A stretch of 64,000 nucleotides of DNA from DASQEH01 sp038237745 (lineage in GTDB: Bacteria > Actinomycetota > Actinomycetes > Propionibacteriales > Nocardioidaceae): positions 62,001 through 126,000 of the forward strand of contig JBBRYJ010000004.1 in the NCBI GenBank assembly GCA_038237745.1, read 5' to 3'. Positions 35,401 through 42,864 of this stretch are shown here, in pieces. Each line of letters opens with the position of its first letter. Position 1 is the stretch's first letter. Made by a program: the position numbers and the translations under genes. The notes below the pieces were generated by a model. The model was not told the DNA's origin, made no database searches, and saw only the letters and a program-made list of their open reading frames with translations.

Positions 35401-36048
35401 GCGCTGGCAGAGCTCGGCCGGATCAACCCCCTTGCGCTGGAGGAGTTCGACGCGCTCGAGGAGCGGCACAGGTACCTCAGCGAACAGCTCGACGATCTCA
35501 AGAAGACTCGACGAGACCTGCTCGACATCGTCAGCGACGTCGACGCGAAAGTCGAGCAGGTGTTCACGGACGCGTACACCGATGTGGCCCGTGAGTTCGG
35601 GACCCTCTTCGCGCGGCTCTTTCCCGGCGGGGAGGGGCGCCTCGTTCTCACCGACCCCGACGACATGCTGACGACAGGCATCGAGGTGGAGGCCAGCCCC
35701 GCCGGCAAGACGATCAAGCGGCTGTCGTTGCTTTCCGGGGGAGAGCGCTCACTCGTGGCGGTGACCTTCCTGGTGGCGCTGTTCCGCGCGCGCCCGTCGC
35801 CGTTCTACATCCTCGACGAGGTGGAGGCTGCTCTTGACGACACCAATCTGGGCCGGCTCCTCCAGATCTACGAGGAGCTCAGAGAGACGTCACAGCTGGT
35901 GGTGATAACGCACCAGAAGCGGACGATGGAGGTCGCTGACGCCTTGTACGGCGTGACGATGCGCGGAGACGGCGTCTCGGCGGTCATCAGCCAGCGGCTG
36001 CGCGAACGCGACGACGTCGTGGCGGCCGGCAAGGAGCCCAGCGGCTGA
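32458..36048 (+). CDS. smc: chromosome segregation protein SMC
   Basis: 1196 residues, TTG start with AAGGAG upstream. Walker A GPNGSGKSN at 31-39, two long coiled coils (about 170-500 and 670-1000), a hinge at about 510-640, signature LSLLSGGERSLVAVTFL and Walker B PFYILDEVEAALDD near the C-terminus. Condenses and segregates the chromosome with ScpAB. Length matches actinobacterial SMC. ftsY follows after 51 bases. Confidence 0.97.
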   Translation: MYLKSLTLRGFKSFASSTALQLEPGITCIVGPNGSGKSNVVDALAWVMGEQGVKSLRGGKMEDVIFAGTSGTSGRPPLGRAEVVLTIDNTDGALPIEYAEVTISRTMFRNGGSDYAINGQTCRLLDVQELLSDSGIGREMHVIVGQGQLDAILRASPEERRGFVEEAAGVLKHRKRKEKAIRKLDATDGNLTRLGDLLGELRRQLKPLGRQAEVARRASVVQVEARDSRARLLADDTVSLQDVLGREVADCEALSSRRRETEVGLDRARGRETELEAALSSDAPLLARSQEAWFALSGVREQLRGTARLAAERLRNTVDEPDGDPATRDPDELEAEAGRVRAEQHDSDREVTRAQQRLDETVAIRRTAEAAHAAEDRRVAELLRVAADRREGLARLTGQVNTLRSRAAAAEDEIGRLSLARTEAVARSERARRDFTILETKIAGLDAGEHHLDAEYQTASALVDDIGQRLEKRLVEAQSADRERAALSARREALELGLSAKDGTGALLAASEPVRGLLGSIASLLLVRGGHETAVAAALGSMSDAAAMTDADAAWEAIAYLKDSDLGRAGIVLAGAVVDDRPWPALPVGATYAVDVVDVPERLRPALRRLLCRTAIVENLPAARALVREHPDVVAVTRDGDIIGTHVAAGGSSAALSMIEVQAAVAEATEAISDAAGEAERLRFELSGLEAERADAQGRSDVALAKLHESDATLAAVAEELGHLGSLARAANAEATRIDAAVEAVRAARTDDLSGLAELERRLEAAGGESDDETDQTERERLADAAGAARRRETDARLALRTAEERVRALRGRAESLLRAADHERDAQARARSRRDRRRREALAAEAVGVAAQTVLGRLELSLGAAQARRTSLEAVRAERDAELASCRSQIRDLEGELGRLTDSVHRDELLRAEHRLRIEQLEQRVLEELGLDLDTLVTDYGPTQPVPPCPPAMGDDRSPAAEPSPYIREEQQRRLRSAERALAELGRINPLALEEFDALEERHRYLSEQLDDLKKTRRDLLDIVSDVDAKVEQVFTDAYTDVAREFGTLFARLFPGGEGRLVLTDPDDMLTTGIEVEASPAGKTIKRLSLLSGGERSLVAVTFLVALFRARPSPFYILDEVEAALDDTNLGRLLQIYEELRETSQLVVITHQKRTMEVADALYGVTMRGDGVSAVISQRLRERDDVVAAGKEPSG

Positions 36049-36099
36049 ACTCGGACGACTCACCGGTGCCTGGCCGAACATCTGCAAGGATGACTGATC

Positions 36100-37287
36100 G
36101 TGCCTGAGTTCGTGTACGTAGCAGTCGGCCTCGTCGTCGTCGGCCTGGCGCTGGTCGTCGGCCTCGTCACGACCCGCACGCGCCGGGGCCTGCCGGGTGA
36201 CGCGCGAGGCGGCGAGACGCCCGGCCAGGTCGCAGGGCCGCGGGCCGGCGATGCCGGGGCACCGACCACCGTGGACGGCACTGCACTGCCGGACGGCACC
36301 ACGTTGCCGGACGACGTCGCGGCAGGCGGCGACGTGGCGCTGCTGCCGGAGCTCGAGCGCCCTGACCTGGTCGCCGGAAGGCTGCGACGGCTTCGCGCGA
36401 GACTCGCCCGGTCGGAGTCCACGCTCGGACGCGCCCTTCTCGCCTTGATCTCACGCGACCGGCTCGACGAGGCCACGTGGGAGGAGATCGAGGACACTCT
36501 GCTCGCTGCTGACGTCGGGGTCGGCCCAACGCAGGAGCTCGTGGAGCGGCTGCGGAGCCGGGTACGGGTCGAGTCACCGTCGACCTCTCAGGCGCAGTCC
36601 CTACTCAGACAGGAGCTGGTCGCGCTGTTGGACCCGAGCCTCGACCGTGCCCTCCATACCGACCGTCTCGGCGGCAAGCCCGCCGTTGTGTTGGTCGTCG
36701 GGGTCAACGGGGTCGGCAAGACGACGACAGTGGGCAAGATCGCCCGGATGCTGGTGGCCCAGGACAAGGACGTCCTGCTCGGGGCAGCCGACACGTTCAG
36801 GGCTGCCGCGGCCGACCAGCTCCAGACCTGGGGCGAGCGGGTCGGGGTCCCAACAGTTCGTGGAGCCGAAGGCGCCGACCCGGCAAGCGTCGCGTTCGAG
36901 GCGGCCCGCGCGGGGGTCGAGCAGGAGGTCGACACGGTCCTCATCGACACGGCGGGGAGGCTCCACACCAAGACGGGCCTGATGGACGAGCTCGGCAAGC
37001 TCAAGCGGGTCGTCGAGAAGCAGGCCGCCGTCGACGAGGTACTCCTCGTCATCGACGCGACGACCGGGCAGAACGGGCTTACCCAGGCCAGGATCTTCGC
37101 CGAAGTGGTCGACGTGACCGGGATCGTGCTCACCAAGCTCGACGGCACAGCCAAGGGCGGCATCGTCATCGCTGTGCAGCGAGCGCTGGGAGTGCCCGTG
37201 AAGCTGGTCGGGCTCGGGGAGGGCGCCGACGACCTGGCGCCGTTCGAGGCAGACGTCTTCGTCGATGCACTTCTCGGCGCAGCGTAG
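36100..37287 (+). CDS. ftsY: signal recognition particle receptor FtsY
   Basis: 395 residues, GTG start. An N-terminal transmembrane helix (about 4-24) anchors it, followed by a Gly/Pro/Ala-rich linker, the N domain and the G domain: GVNGVGKTT (about 204), DTFRAAAADQL, DTAGRLHTKTGLMDEL, TKLDGTAKGG. Docks Ffh-ribosome complexes at the membrane. Confidence 0.97.
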   Translation: MPEFVYVAVGLVVVGLALVVGLVTTRTRRGLPGDARGGETPGQVAGPRAGDAGAPTTVDGTALPDGTTLPDDVAAGGDVALLPELERPDLVAGRLRRLRARLARSESTLGRALLALISRDRLDEATWEEIEDTLLAADVGVGPTQELVERLRSRVRVESPSTSQAQSLLRQELVALLDPSLDRALHTDRLGGKPAVVLVVGVNGVGKTTTVGKIARMLVAQDKDVLLGAADTFRAAAADQLQTWGERVGVPTVRGAEGADPASVAFEAARAGVEQEVDTVLIDTAGRLHTKTGLMDELGKLKRVVEKQAAVDEVLLVIDATTGQNGLTQARIFAEVVDVTGIVLTKLDGTAKGGIVIAVQRALGVPVKLVGLGEGADDLAPFEADVFVDALLGAA

Positions 37288-37297
37288 GACTTCACAG

Positions 37298-38278
37298 ATG
37301 GCACGGGAACCCGTCGACTTCACGACCGGAGCGCCGGCACACGGCACCCTCGACGTCTCGTGGATCCATGGGTCTGTCTCAGCACGCCGCAGCTCGGACC
37401 CACCGCTCCAGGCCTACGCCTACGACGAGCACACCGTCATCATTCGGCAGAGCAAGGACGTGCACTACGAAGCACCGTTCATGTACCTCCTGTTCGGCAA
37501 CGACCGCGCTCTGCTCCTCGACACGGGGGCGACCGAGAGCCCTGACGCCTTTCCACTTCGACTGACGGTCGACCGGCTGGTGAGCCGCTGGCTGGCCGAC
37601 CACCCACGAGATGCCTATCAGCTGGTTGTCGGGCATACGCACGCCCACGGAGACCACGTCGCGGCGGACGGGCAGTTCGCGGACCGACCTTCGACGAGGG
37701 TGCTCGGGAGGGACGTCACCTCAGTCAGTACCTTCTTCGGGCTCGAGGAGTGGCCGGCCGGCCGGGGAGTGCTCGACCTGGGCGGCCGGCGTCTCGAGAT
37801 CACTGGTATCCCCGGACACCACGAGGCGTCGATCGCGATCTACGACCCCTGGTCTGGCTTCCTGCTCACCGGCGACACCGTCTATCCAGGGCGGCTCTAT
37901 GTGCAGGACATGCCCGCGTTCGTGCAGAGTCTCGAGCGACTGGTCACGCTCGCCTACGACAGGCAGGTCACCTACGTCATGGGGTGCCATGTCGAGATGA
38001 CCGGTCAGCCACGGCGCGACTACCCCATCGGGTGCGTGTATCAGCCAGACGAAGCGCCGCTCCAGATGAGCCTCGCTCAGCTCGTGGCGGTACGCGACGC
38101 CGCGCGCGAGGTCGCCGGGAGTCCTGGGGCGCACATGTTCGAGGACTTCGCGATCTTCAACGGACCGTGCCTGGCCGAAACCGCGCGCCAGGTGGTGCGG
38201 ATGCTGTGGGGACGCCTGCGTAACGCTGTGACGCCGACCACGCCGACCACGCCGACCACGCCGACCACGCTGACCTGA
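37298..38278 (+). CDS. metallo-beta-lactamase fold hydrolase
   Basis: 326 residues from ATG 37298. Zinc motif HTHAHGDH with further metal ligands in GIPGHHEASI and LTGDTVYPG. Glyoxalase II-like hydrolases share this layout; the substrate is unknown. The C-terminus is a (TPT)n tail encoded by a 9-bp tandem repeat. Not usually part of the smc-ftsY-amt order, so probably an insertion. Confidence 0.85.
   Translation: MAREPVDFTTGAPAHGTLDVSWIHGSVSARRSSDPPLQAYAYDEHTVIIRQSKDVHYEAPFMYLLFGNDRALLLDTGATESPDAFPLRLTVDRLVSRWLADHPRDAYQLVVGHTHAHGDHVAADGQFADRPSTRVLGRDVTSVSTFFGLEEWPAGRGVLDLGGRRLEITGIPGHHEASIAIYDPWSGFLLTGDTVYPGRLYVQDMPAFVQSLERLVTLAYDRQVTYVMGCHVEMTGQPRRDYPIGCVYQPDEAPLQMSLAQLVAVRDAAREVAGSPGAHMFEDFAIFNGPCLAETARQVVRMLWGRLRNAVTPTTPTTPTTPTTLT
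38231..38275 (+). repeat. 9-bp tandem repeat at the end of the MBL gene
   Basis: Five copies of ACGCCGACC (the last is ACGCTGACC) encode TPT repeats just before the stop codon. Being a multiple of three, gain or loss of units only changes tail length. Confidence 0.85.
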
Positions 38279-38330
38279 GCTCGACTGCCCGATGCAGTGT
38301 GCGGCATCCGGCTCTGCGGCCGGGCGGATG

Positions 38331-39200
38331 TCAGGACGCGATATCGTCCGGTGACGACATGGCCCACCGGATGGTGCGGGTCAGCACCTGACCGGCTGCG
38401 CGTACGGCGGTCGCCTCTGTCAGCGGGAGGTACGGCAGCCTCAACGGCCACCGGCTCCACATCGGCATCAGACCGACTGCTGCGGCACCGAGGACGCCGT
38501 AGGCCGGTCGGGCGAGCAGCGGCAGGGGCGGGTTGAGCAGCATGAACCGGGCCGCGGCGCGAGCTTCCGCGGTGCCTTCGAGCTCCGGACGGTAGGCACC
38601 CAGCTGCTCCTCGAGCTCGACCACGGTACGCGGAGCCTCGACGACGCCGAGCTCCTCGGAGACCCGGGCGGTGTCTGCTACGTAGCCGTCGCATCCGTCG
38701 GAGTCGAGCGGCTCGGCGCCATAGCGCTGGTGGGCGAGGAGGAAGCTGTCGACCTCGGCCAGGTGCACCCACTTCAGGAGGTGCGGGTCCGAGGCGGCGT
38801 ACGGCCGCCCGTCAGCGGTAGTCCCTGTGACTCGGGTATGGATGTCGCGTATCCGGACCACCATCGCCTCCGCGTCGAGCGCCGACCCGAAGCTGGTCAC
38901 GGCGAGGAAATGGCTCGTGCGCTGTAGGCGGCCCCAAGGGTCGCCCTTGTATCCCGAGTGTCCGGCGACGCCAACCATCGCGAGGGGATGCAGCGACTGC
39001 ATCAACAGAGCGCGTAGTCCGCCGACGAACATCGCCGCGTCGCCGTGTACCCGCCGGATCGGTCGGTCGTCGCCGAACCAGCGCGGGCCTTCGGCTGTGG
39101 CGATCCGATCGCGCCGGCTAGGCCCGTCAGGACCGGCGACGCGCTCGAAGAGCTGTTGTCCGATGCGCTGGCGCAGAAGCGCGGTCACCCGTGGTGGCAT
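38331..39200 (-). CDS. oxygenase MpaB family protein (DUF2236)
   Basis: 289 residues from ATG 39200. DUF2236 landmarks: RRVHGDAAMFVGGLRALLMQSLHPLAM, the His-containing IHTRVTG and HLLKWVHLAEVDSFLLAHQRYG, consistent with the heme-binding histidines proposed for MpaB/Lcp-type oxygenases. Natural substrate unknown. Divergent from amtB. Confidence 0.85.
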   Translation of the reverse strand: MPPRVTALLRQRIGQQLFERVAGPDGPSRRDRIATAEGPRWFGDDRPIRRVHGDAAMFVGGLRALLMQSLHPLAMVGVAGHSGYKGDPWGRLQRTSHFLAVTSFGSALDAEAMVVRIRDIHTRVTGTTADGRPYAASDPHLLKWVHLAEVDSFLLAHQRYGAEPLDSDGCDGYVADTARVSEELGVVEAPRTVVELEEQLGAYRPELEGTAEARAAARFMLLNPPLPLLARPAYGVLGAAAVGLMPMWSRWPLRLPYLPLTEATAVRAAGQVLTRTIRWAMSSPDDIAS

Positions 39201-39265
39201 ACCCCGAGTATGTCCTGCGGCCCAAGCCGGGCACGCCCTCGGCAGCGCACGTGGTTCACACCCCC

Positions 39266-39301
39266 GTAACACGAGCGCACGAGATGTCACAGGCACGCAA
39301 C
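39266..39301 (+). promoter_or_regulatory. candidate GlnR binding site upstream of amtB
   Basis: GTAAC-n6-GCACG (39266-39281) and GTCAC-n6-GCAAC (39286-39301) match two half sites of the actinobacterial GlnR box (gTnAC-n6-GaAAC). The gap between them is 4 instead of 6 bases. It lies about 95 bases before amtB, which GlnR is known to activate under nitrogen limitation. Confidence 0.45.
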
Positions 39302-39396
39302 ACGAAGGGCGACACGACGAAACCTCTGCACTGCAGGCTTGAGGCAGCGCACCCGCCGCGTTACCTCCTTGCCCCTACTCAGACAGGGACCTTGCG

Positions 39397-40746
39397 ATGC
39401 ACCTCAACTCCGGCGACACCGCGTGGGTGTTGATGAGCTCAGCCCTCGTGCTGCTCATGACCCCCGGCCTCGCGTTCTTCTACGGCGGGATGGTCCGCTC
39501 CAAGTCTGTGCTCAACATGCTCATGATGAGCGTGCTGACCATCGGTATCGTGACTCCCCTGTGGGTTCTCTACGGCTACTCGTTGACGTTCGGCACGGAC
39601 AGTGCGAGCGGACTGATCGGTGACCTCAGTCAGCTCGGGCTCTCCGACACGCTGACCCAGGGAACGGTCAACGGCGGCCCCTACCCCATCCCACTGCTCG
39701 TGTTCGCGGCCTTCCAGCTCATGTTCGCCGTCATCACGCCGGCCCTCGTGAGTGGCGCGGTCGCCGACCGTGCAAGGTTCGCCGCCTGGGCGGTCTTCGT
39801 GGCCGCGTGGGTCACCCTCGTCTACTTCCCCGTCGCGCACTGGGTCTTCGCGTTCGGTGACGAGAACGGCAGCGGAGCGGGCTGGCTCGCCAAGTGGGGT
39901 GTCATCGACTTCGCCGGTGGTACGGCTGTCCATGTGAACGCCGGAGCGGCGGGTCTGGCGCTGGCGCTCGTGCTCGGCAAGCGGGTCGGCTGGAGGCGTG
40001 ACCCGATGCGCCCGCACAGCCTGCCGCTGGTGATGCTGGGGGCAGCTCTCCTGTGGTTCGGCTGGTTCGGCTTCAACGCCGGATCCGCGCTCGGCGCCAA
40101 CGGGCTGGCGGCCATGGCGTTCATGAACACCCAGACCGCGACCGCCACGGCGATGCTCGGCTGGCTCGTCGTGGAGAAGCTGCGAGACGGCCACGCCACG
40201 ACGCTGGGAGCCGCGTCGGGTGCCGTCGCAGGGCTGGTCGCGATCACCCCGTCGTGCTCGGCTGTCACCCCGGTCGGTTCCATCCTGCTCGGCCTGTCGG
40301 CAGGTGCCGTCTGCGCCTACGCGGTCGGCCTGAAGTACAAGCTCGGCTTCGACGACTCACTCGACGTCGTCGGGGTACACCTGGTCGGCGGCGCCTTCGG
40401 GTCGATCGCCATCGGCCTGCTCGCGGCCCCGTCGAGCGCAGCCGGCGCGGCGGGGCTGCTGTACGGCGGCGGCTCAGACGGCCTCTCGTTGCTCGGCAAG
40501 CAGACGACCGCGGTGCTCGCCGTGGGCACGTTCTCCTTCGCGATGGCGTTCGTCATAGGCAAGTTGATCGACGCCACGATGGGCTTCCGCATCGACCCCG
40601 ACGACGAGCTCGCCGGCATCGACCAGGTCGAGCACGCGGAGTCGGGCTACGACCTCCACCAAGGCTTCGGTGGGGTGCGTGCCGCTCCGGCGGGGGCGGC
40701 CGTCGAGGGAGCCCAGACAACCGAGAGGCAGAGTGTCGACGTATGA
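39397..40746 (+). CDS. amtB: ammonium transporter
   Basis: 449 residues, about eleven transmembrane helices. Begins NSGDTAWVLMSSALVLLMTPGLAFFYGG as in Amt proteins; FAGGTAVHVNAG and the later His regions form the pore (VVGVHLVGGAFGS). Conducts ammonia across the membrane under GlnK control. The stop overlaps glnK by four bases (ATGA). Confidence 0.97.
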   Translation: MHLNSGDTAWVLMSSALVLLMTPGLAFFYGGMVRSKSVLNMLMMSVLTIGIVTPLWVLYGYSLTFGTDSASGLIGDLSQLGLSDTLTQGTVNGGPYPIPLLVFAAFQLMFAVITPALVSGAVADRARFAAWAVFVAAWVTLVYFPVAHWVFAFGDENGSGAGWLAKWGVIDFAGGTAVHVNAGAAGLALALVLGKRVGWRRDPMRPHSLPLVMLGAALLWFGWFGFNAGSALGANGLAAMAFMNTQTATATAMLGWLVVEKLRDGHATTLGAASGAVAGLVAITPSCSAVTPVGSILLGLSAGAVCAYAVGLKYKLGFDDSLDVVGVHLVGGAFGSIAIGLLAAPSSAAGAAGLLYGGGSDGLSLLGKQTTAVLAVGTFSFAMAFVIGKLIDATMGFRIDPDDELAGIDQVEHAESGYDLHQGFGGVRAAPAGAAVEGAQTTERQSVDV

Positions 40747-41081
40747 AGCTGGTCACCGCGGTCATCAAGCCGCACAAGCTTGAAGACGTCCGAGCCGCGC
40801 TCGAGACGTTCGGAGTCACCGGGCTGACGCTCACGGAGGCGAGCGGGTACGGGCGCCAGAAGGGTCACACGGAGGTGTACCGAGGCGCTGAGTACGACAT
40901 CTCACTGATCCCGAAGGTGCGCCTGGAGATAGTCGTCGAGGACGCCGAGGCCGACGACATCGTCGGTGTCATCGTGAAGAGCGCCCAGTCCGGCCGTATC
41001 GGTGACGGCAAGGTTTGGGTCACTCCCGTCGAGACGGTGGTGAGAGTACGCACGGGTGACCGGGACTCAGACGCGGTCTGA
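40743..41081 (+). CDS. glnK: nitrogen regulatory protein P-II
   Basis: 112 residues. MKLVTAVIKPHKLEDVRAAL, the T-loop GHTEVYRGAEY with Tyr51 (modification site), and VEDAEADDIVGVI are canonical PII features. In actinobacteria GlnK is adenylylated at Tyr51 by GlnD (GlnE-independent). Binds ATP/ADP and 2-oxoglutarate and blocks AmtB. Overlaps amtB and, by 26 bases, glnD. Confidence 0.97.
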   Translation: MKLVTAVIKPHKLEDVRAALETFGVTGLTLTEASGYGRQKGHTEVYRGAEYDISLIPKVRLEIVVEDAEADDIVGVIVKSAQSGRIGDGKVWVTPVETVVRVRTGDRDSDAV

Positions 41082-42702
41082 GAAACGGCGAACCCGATCC
41101 GAGGCGGCGGACGCAAGGCTGCGCTCTCTGTGGGTCCAGGCCACGTCGGGCCTGGACCTACCGCCAGCTGGCGCATCGCTTGTCGCGGTCGGAGGATACG
41201 GGCGCGGTGAGCTGTCGCCGAAGAGTGACCTCGACGTCGTCCTGCTTGCGAGCAACGGGTACGACGACCAGCTGCTCTCGGCGCTGGCCGAGCGGCTCTG
41301 GTACCCCCTCTGGGACGAACGCGTCGCGTTCGACCACGCCGTGCGGACCGAGACCGAGCTGCGCGCGGCCGCGTCCGGCGACCTGCGGGTGGCGCTCGGT
41401 CTGCTCGAGATCCGTCACGTCGCCGGCGACTCCACCCTGACGTTGGGGGCTCGAGGCGCCGGGCTCACCGACTGGCGCCGAGAAGCGAAGCGACGCCTAC
41501 CGGTACTGGCCCAGCACACCCGCGCGAGATGGTCGCGCATGGGTGACCTGGCCCACGCCGCCACACCGGACCTCAAGGACGCCCACGGCGGGATGCGCGA
41601 CGTGACGATGCTACGGGCGCTGCTGGCGAGCTGGCTGGTCGACGTACCGTCCGCCGAGCTCGAGCGTCTCGCAGGTGACCTGCTTGAGGTGCGTGACGCG
41701 CTGCACGAGACCACGGGCAGGCGGACCGACCGTCTGGTCGCCGACTACGGTGTCGAGGTCGCGGCCCGGTGCGGGTTGCAGGACACAGACTCCTTGAGGT
41801 CGTCGCTCGTGTCGACCGGCCGGGCGATCGCGCACCTCGCCTCCGTCGCGCTACGCAACGTGGACTGGTTGTTCACGTCAGCGAGGGCATCCGGTGTGCG
41901 GCGCCCCGTCCTCGACGTCGTAGCGTCCGGGGTCGGTGCGTACCGCGGGGAAGTAGTGCTCACCGACCGGGCGCAGCCTCACCGCGATCCGCTTCTAGGC
42001 CTGCGGGCGGCACAGGCGGCCGCCTCGAACGACCTGGTGCTGACGGACTCGGCAGCGGTTCGGCTGAGCCGTGAGCTGGCACCGCTTCCGACTCCATGGC
42101 CGCCCGAGGCGCTGCGGCTGTTCACGAGCCTGCTCGGGTCCGGGACGTCGCTTGTCGACGTCTGGGAGAGTCTCGACCAGTACGGGGTGGTCCAGTCGAT
42201 GCTGCCCGAGTGGACGCGCGTCAGGTACCTGGCTCCCCAGTCGCCCGTGCATACGTTCACCGTCGACCGCCATCTCGTGCAGACGTGTGTCGAGGTCGCT
42301 CCGCTGCTCGGTCGGGTCGCGCGCCCCGACATCCTCGTCACAGCGGCGCTGCTGCACGACATCGGCAAGGGCGGCGTGGCCGACCACAGTGCGGCAGGGG
42401 CTGGGATCGCCCGCGCTGTGGCGACCCGGATCGGCTTCTGCAAGCAGGACGCGGAGGTCGTATCCCGGCTCGTCCGTCACCACCTCAACCTGGTGGGAGC
42501 GGCGACATCGAAAGACCTTGCCGAACCCCAGACTGTCCTGGCAGTAGCAGAGGCGGTCGGGGACGTGGCGACCCTGGAGATGCTCGCCGTGCTGACCGAG
42601 GCGGACGCCCTCGCAACCGGGCCGAAGGCCTGGTCACCCTGGCGCAGGCAGCTCCTCGAGTCTCTAGTTGAGCGTGTGCGCCGTCACCTCGGAGCCACGT
42701 AG
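41056..42702 (+). CDS. glnD: PII uridylyl/adenylyltransferase GlnD, lacking C-terminal ACT domains
   Basis: 548 residues from GTG 41056, overlapping glnK. Nucleotidyltransferase motif GGYGRGELSPKSDLD at 46-60, the GlnD middle helical region, and the HD phosphohydrolase motif AALLHDIGKG near 434. Family members usually run to 750-900 residues and end with two ACT domains that sense glutamine. Here the stop comes right after the HD domain (GPKAWSPWRRQLLES) and only 162 bases separate it from ffh, with no ACT sequence. The enzyme should modify and demodify GlnK, but its glutamine control must differ. Confidence 0.93.
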   Translation: MTGTQTRSEKRRTRSEAADARLRSLWVQATSGLDLPPAGASLVAVGGYGRGELSPKSDLDVVLLASNGYDDQLLSALAERLWYPLWDERVAFDHAVRTETELRAAASGDLRVALGLLEIRHVAGDSTLTLGARGAGLTDWRREAKRRLPVLAQHTRARWSRMGDLAHAATPDLKDAHGGMRDVTMLRALLASWLVDVPSAELERLAGDLLEVRDALHETTGRRTDRLVADYGVEVAARCGLQDTDSLRSSLVSTGRAIAHLASVALRNVDWLFTSARASGVRRPVLDVVASGVGAYRGEVVLTDRAQPHRDPLLGLRAAQAAASNDLVLTDSAAVRLSRELAPLPTPWPPEALRLFTSLLGSGTSLVDVWESLDQYGVVQSMLPEWTRVRYLAPQSPVHTFTVDRHLVQTCVEVAPLLGRVARPDILVTAALLHDIGKGGVADHSAAGAGIARAVATRIGFCKQDAEVVSRLVRHHLNLVGAATSKDLAEPQTVLAVAEAVGDVATLEMLAVLTEADALATGPKAWSPWRRQLLESLVERVRRHLGAT

Positions 42703-42864
42703 CGTGCCGACGGGTCGCGTGACAGCCTGCTCGGACGGGAGGGGTCGACGCCGGGGTCTCTACGTCGAGGTCGGCACCATGGGGAGTCTGCGCGAGTAGT
42801 CTTGGCGGGACGTCCAGCCGACGTACGAGACCATCCGCCCGCGACCCCAAGGACCAGCCGACTC

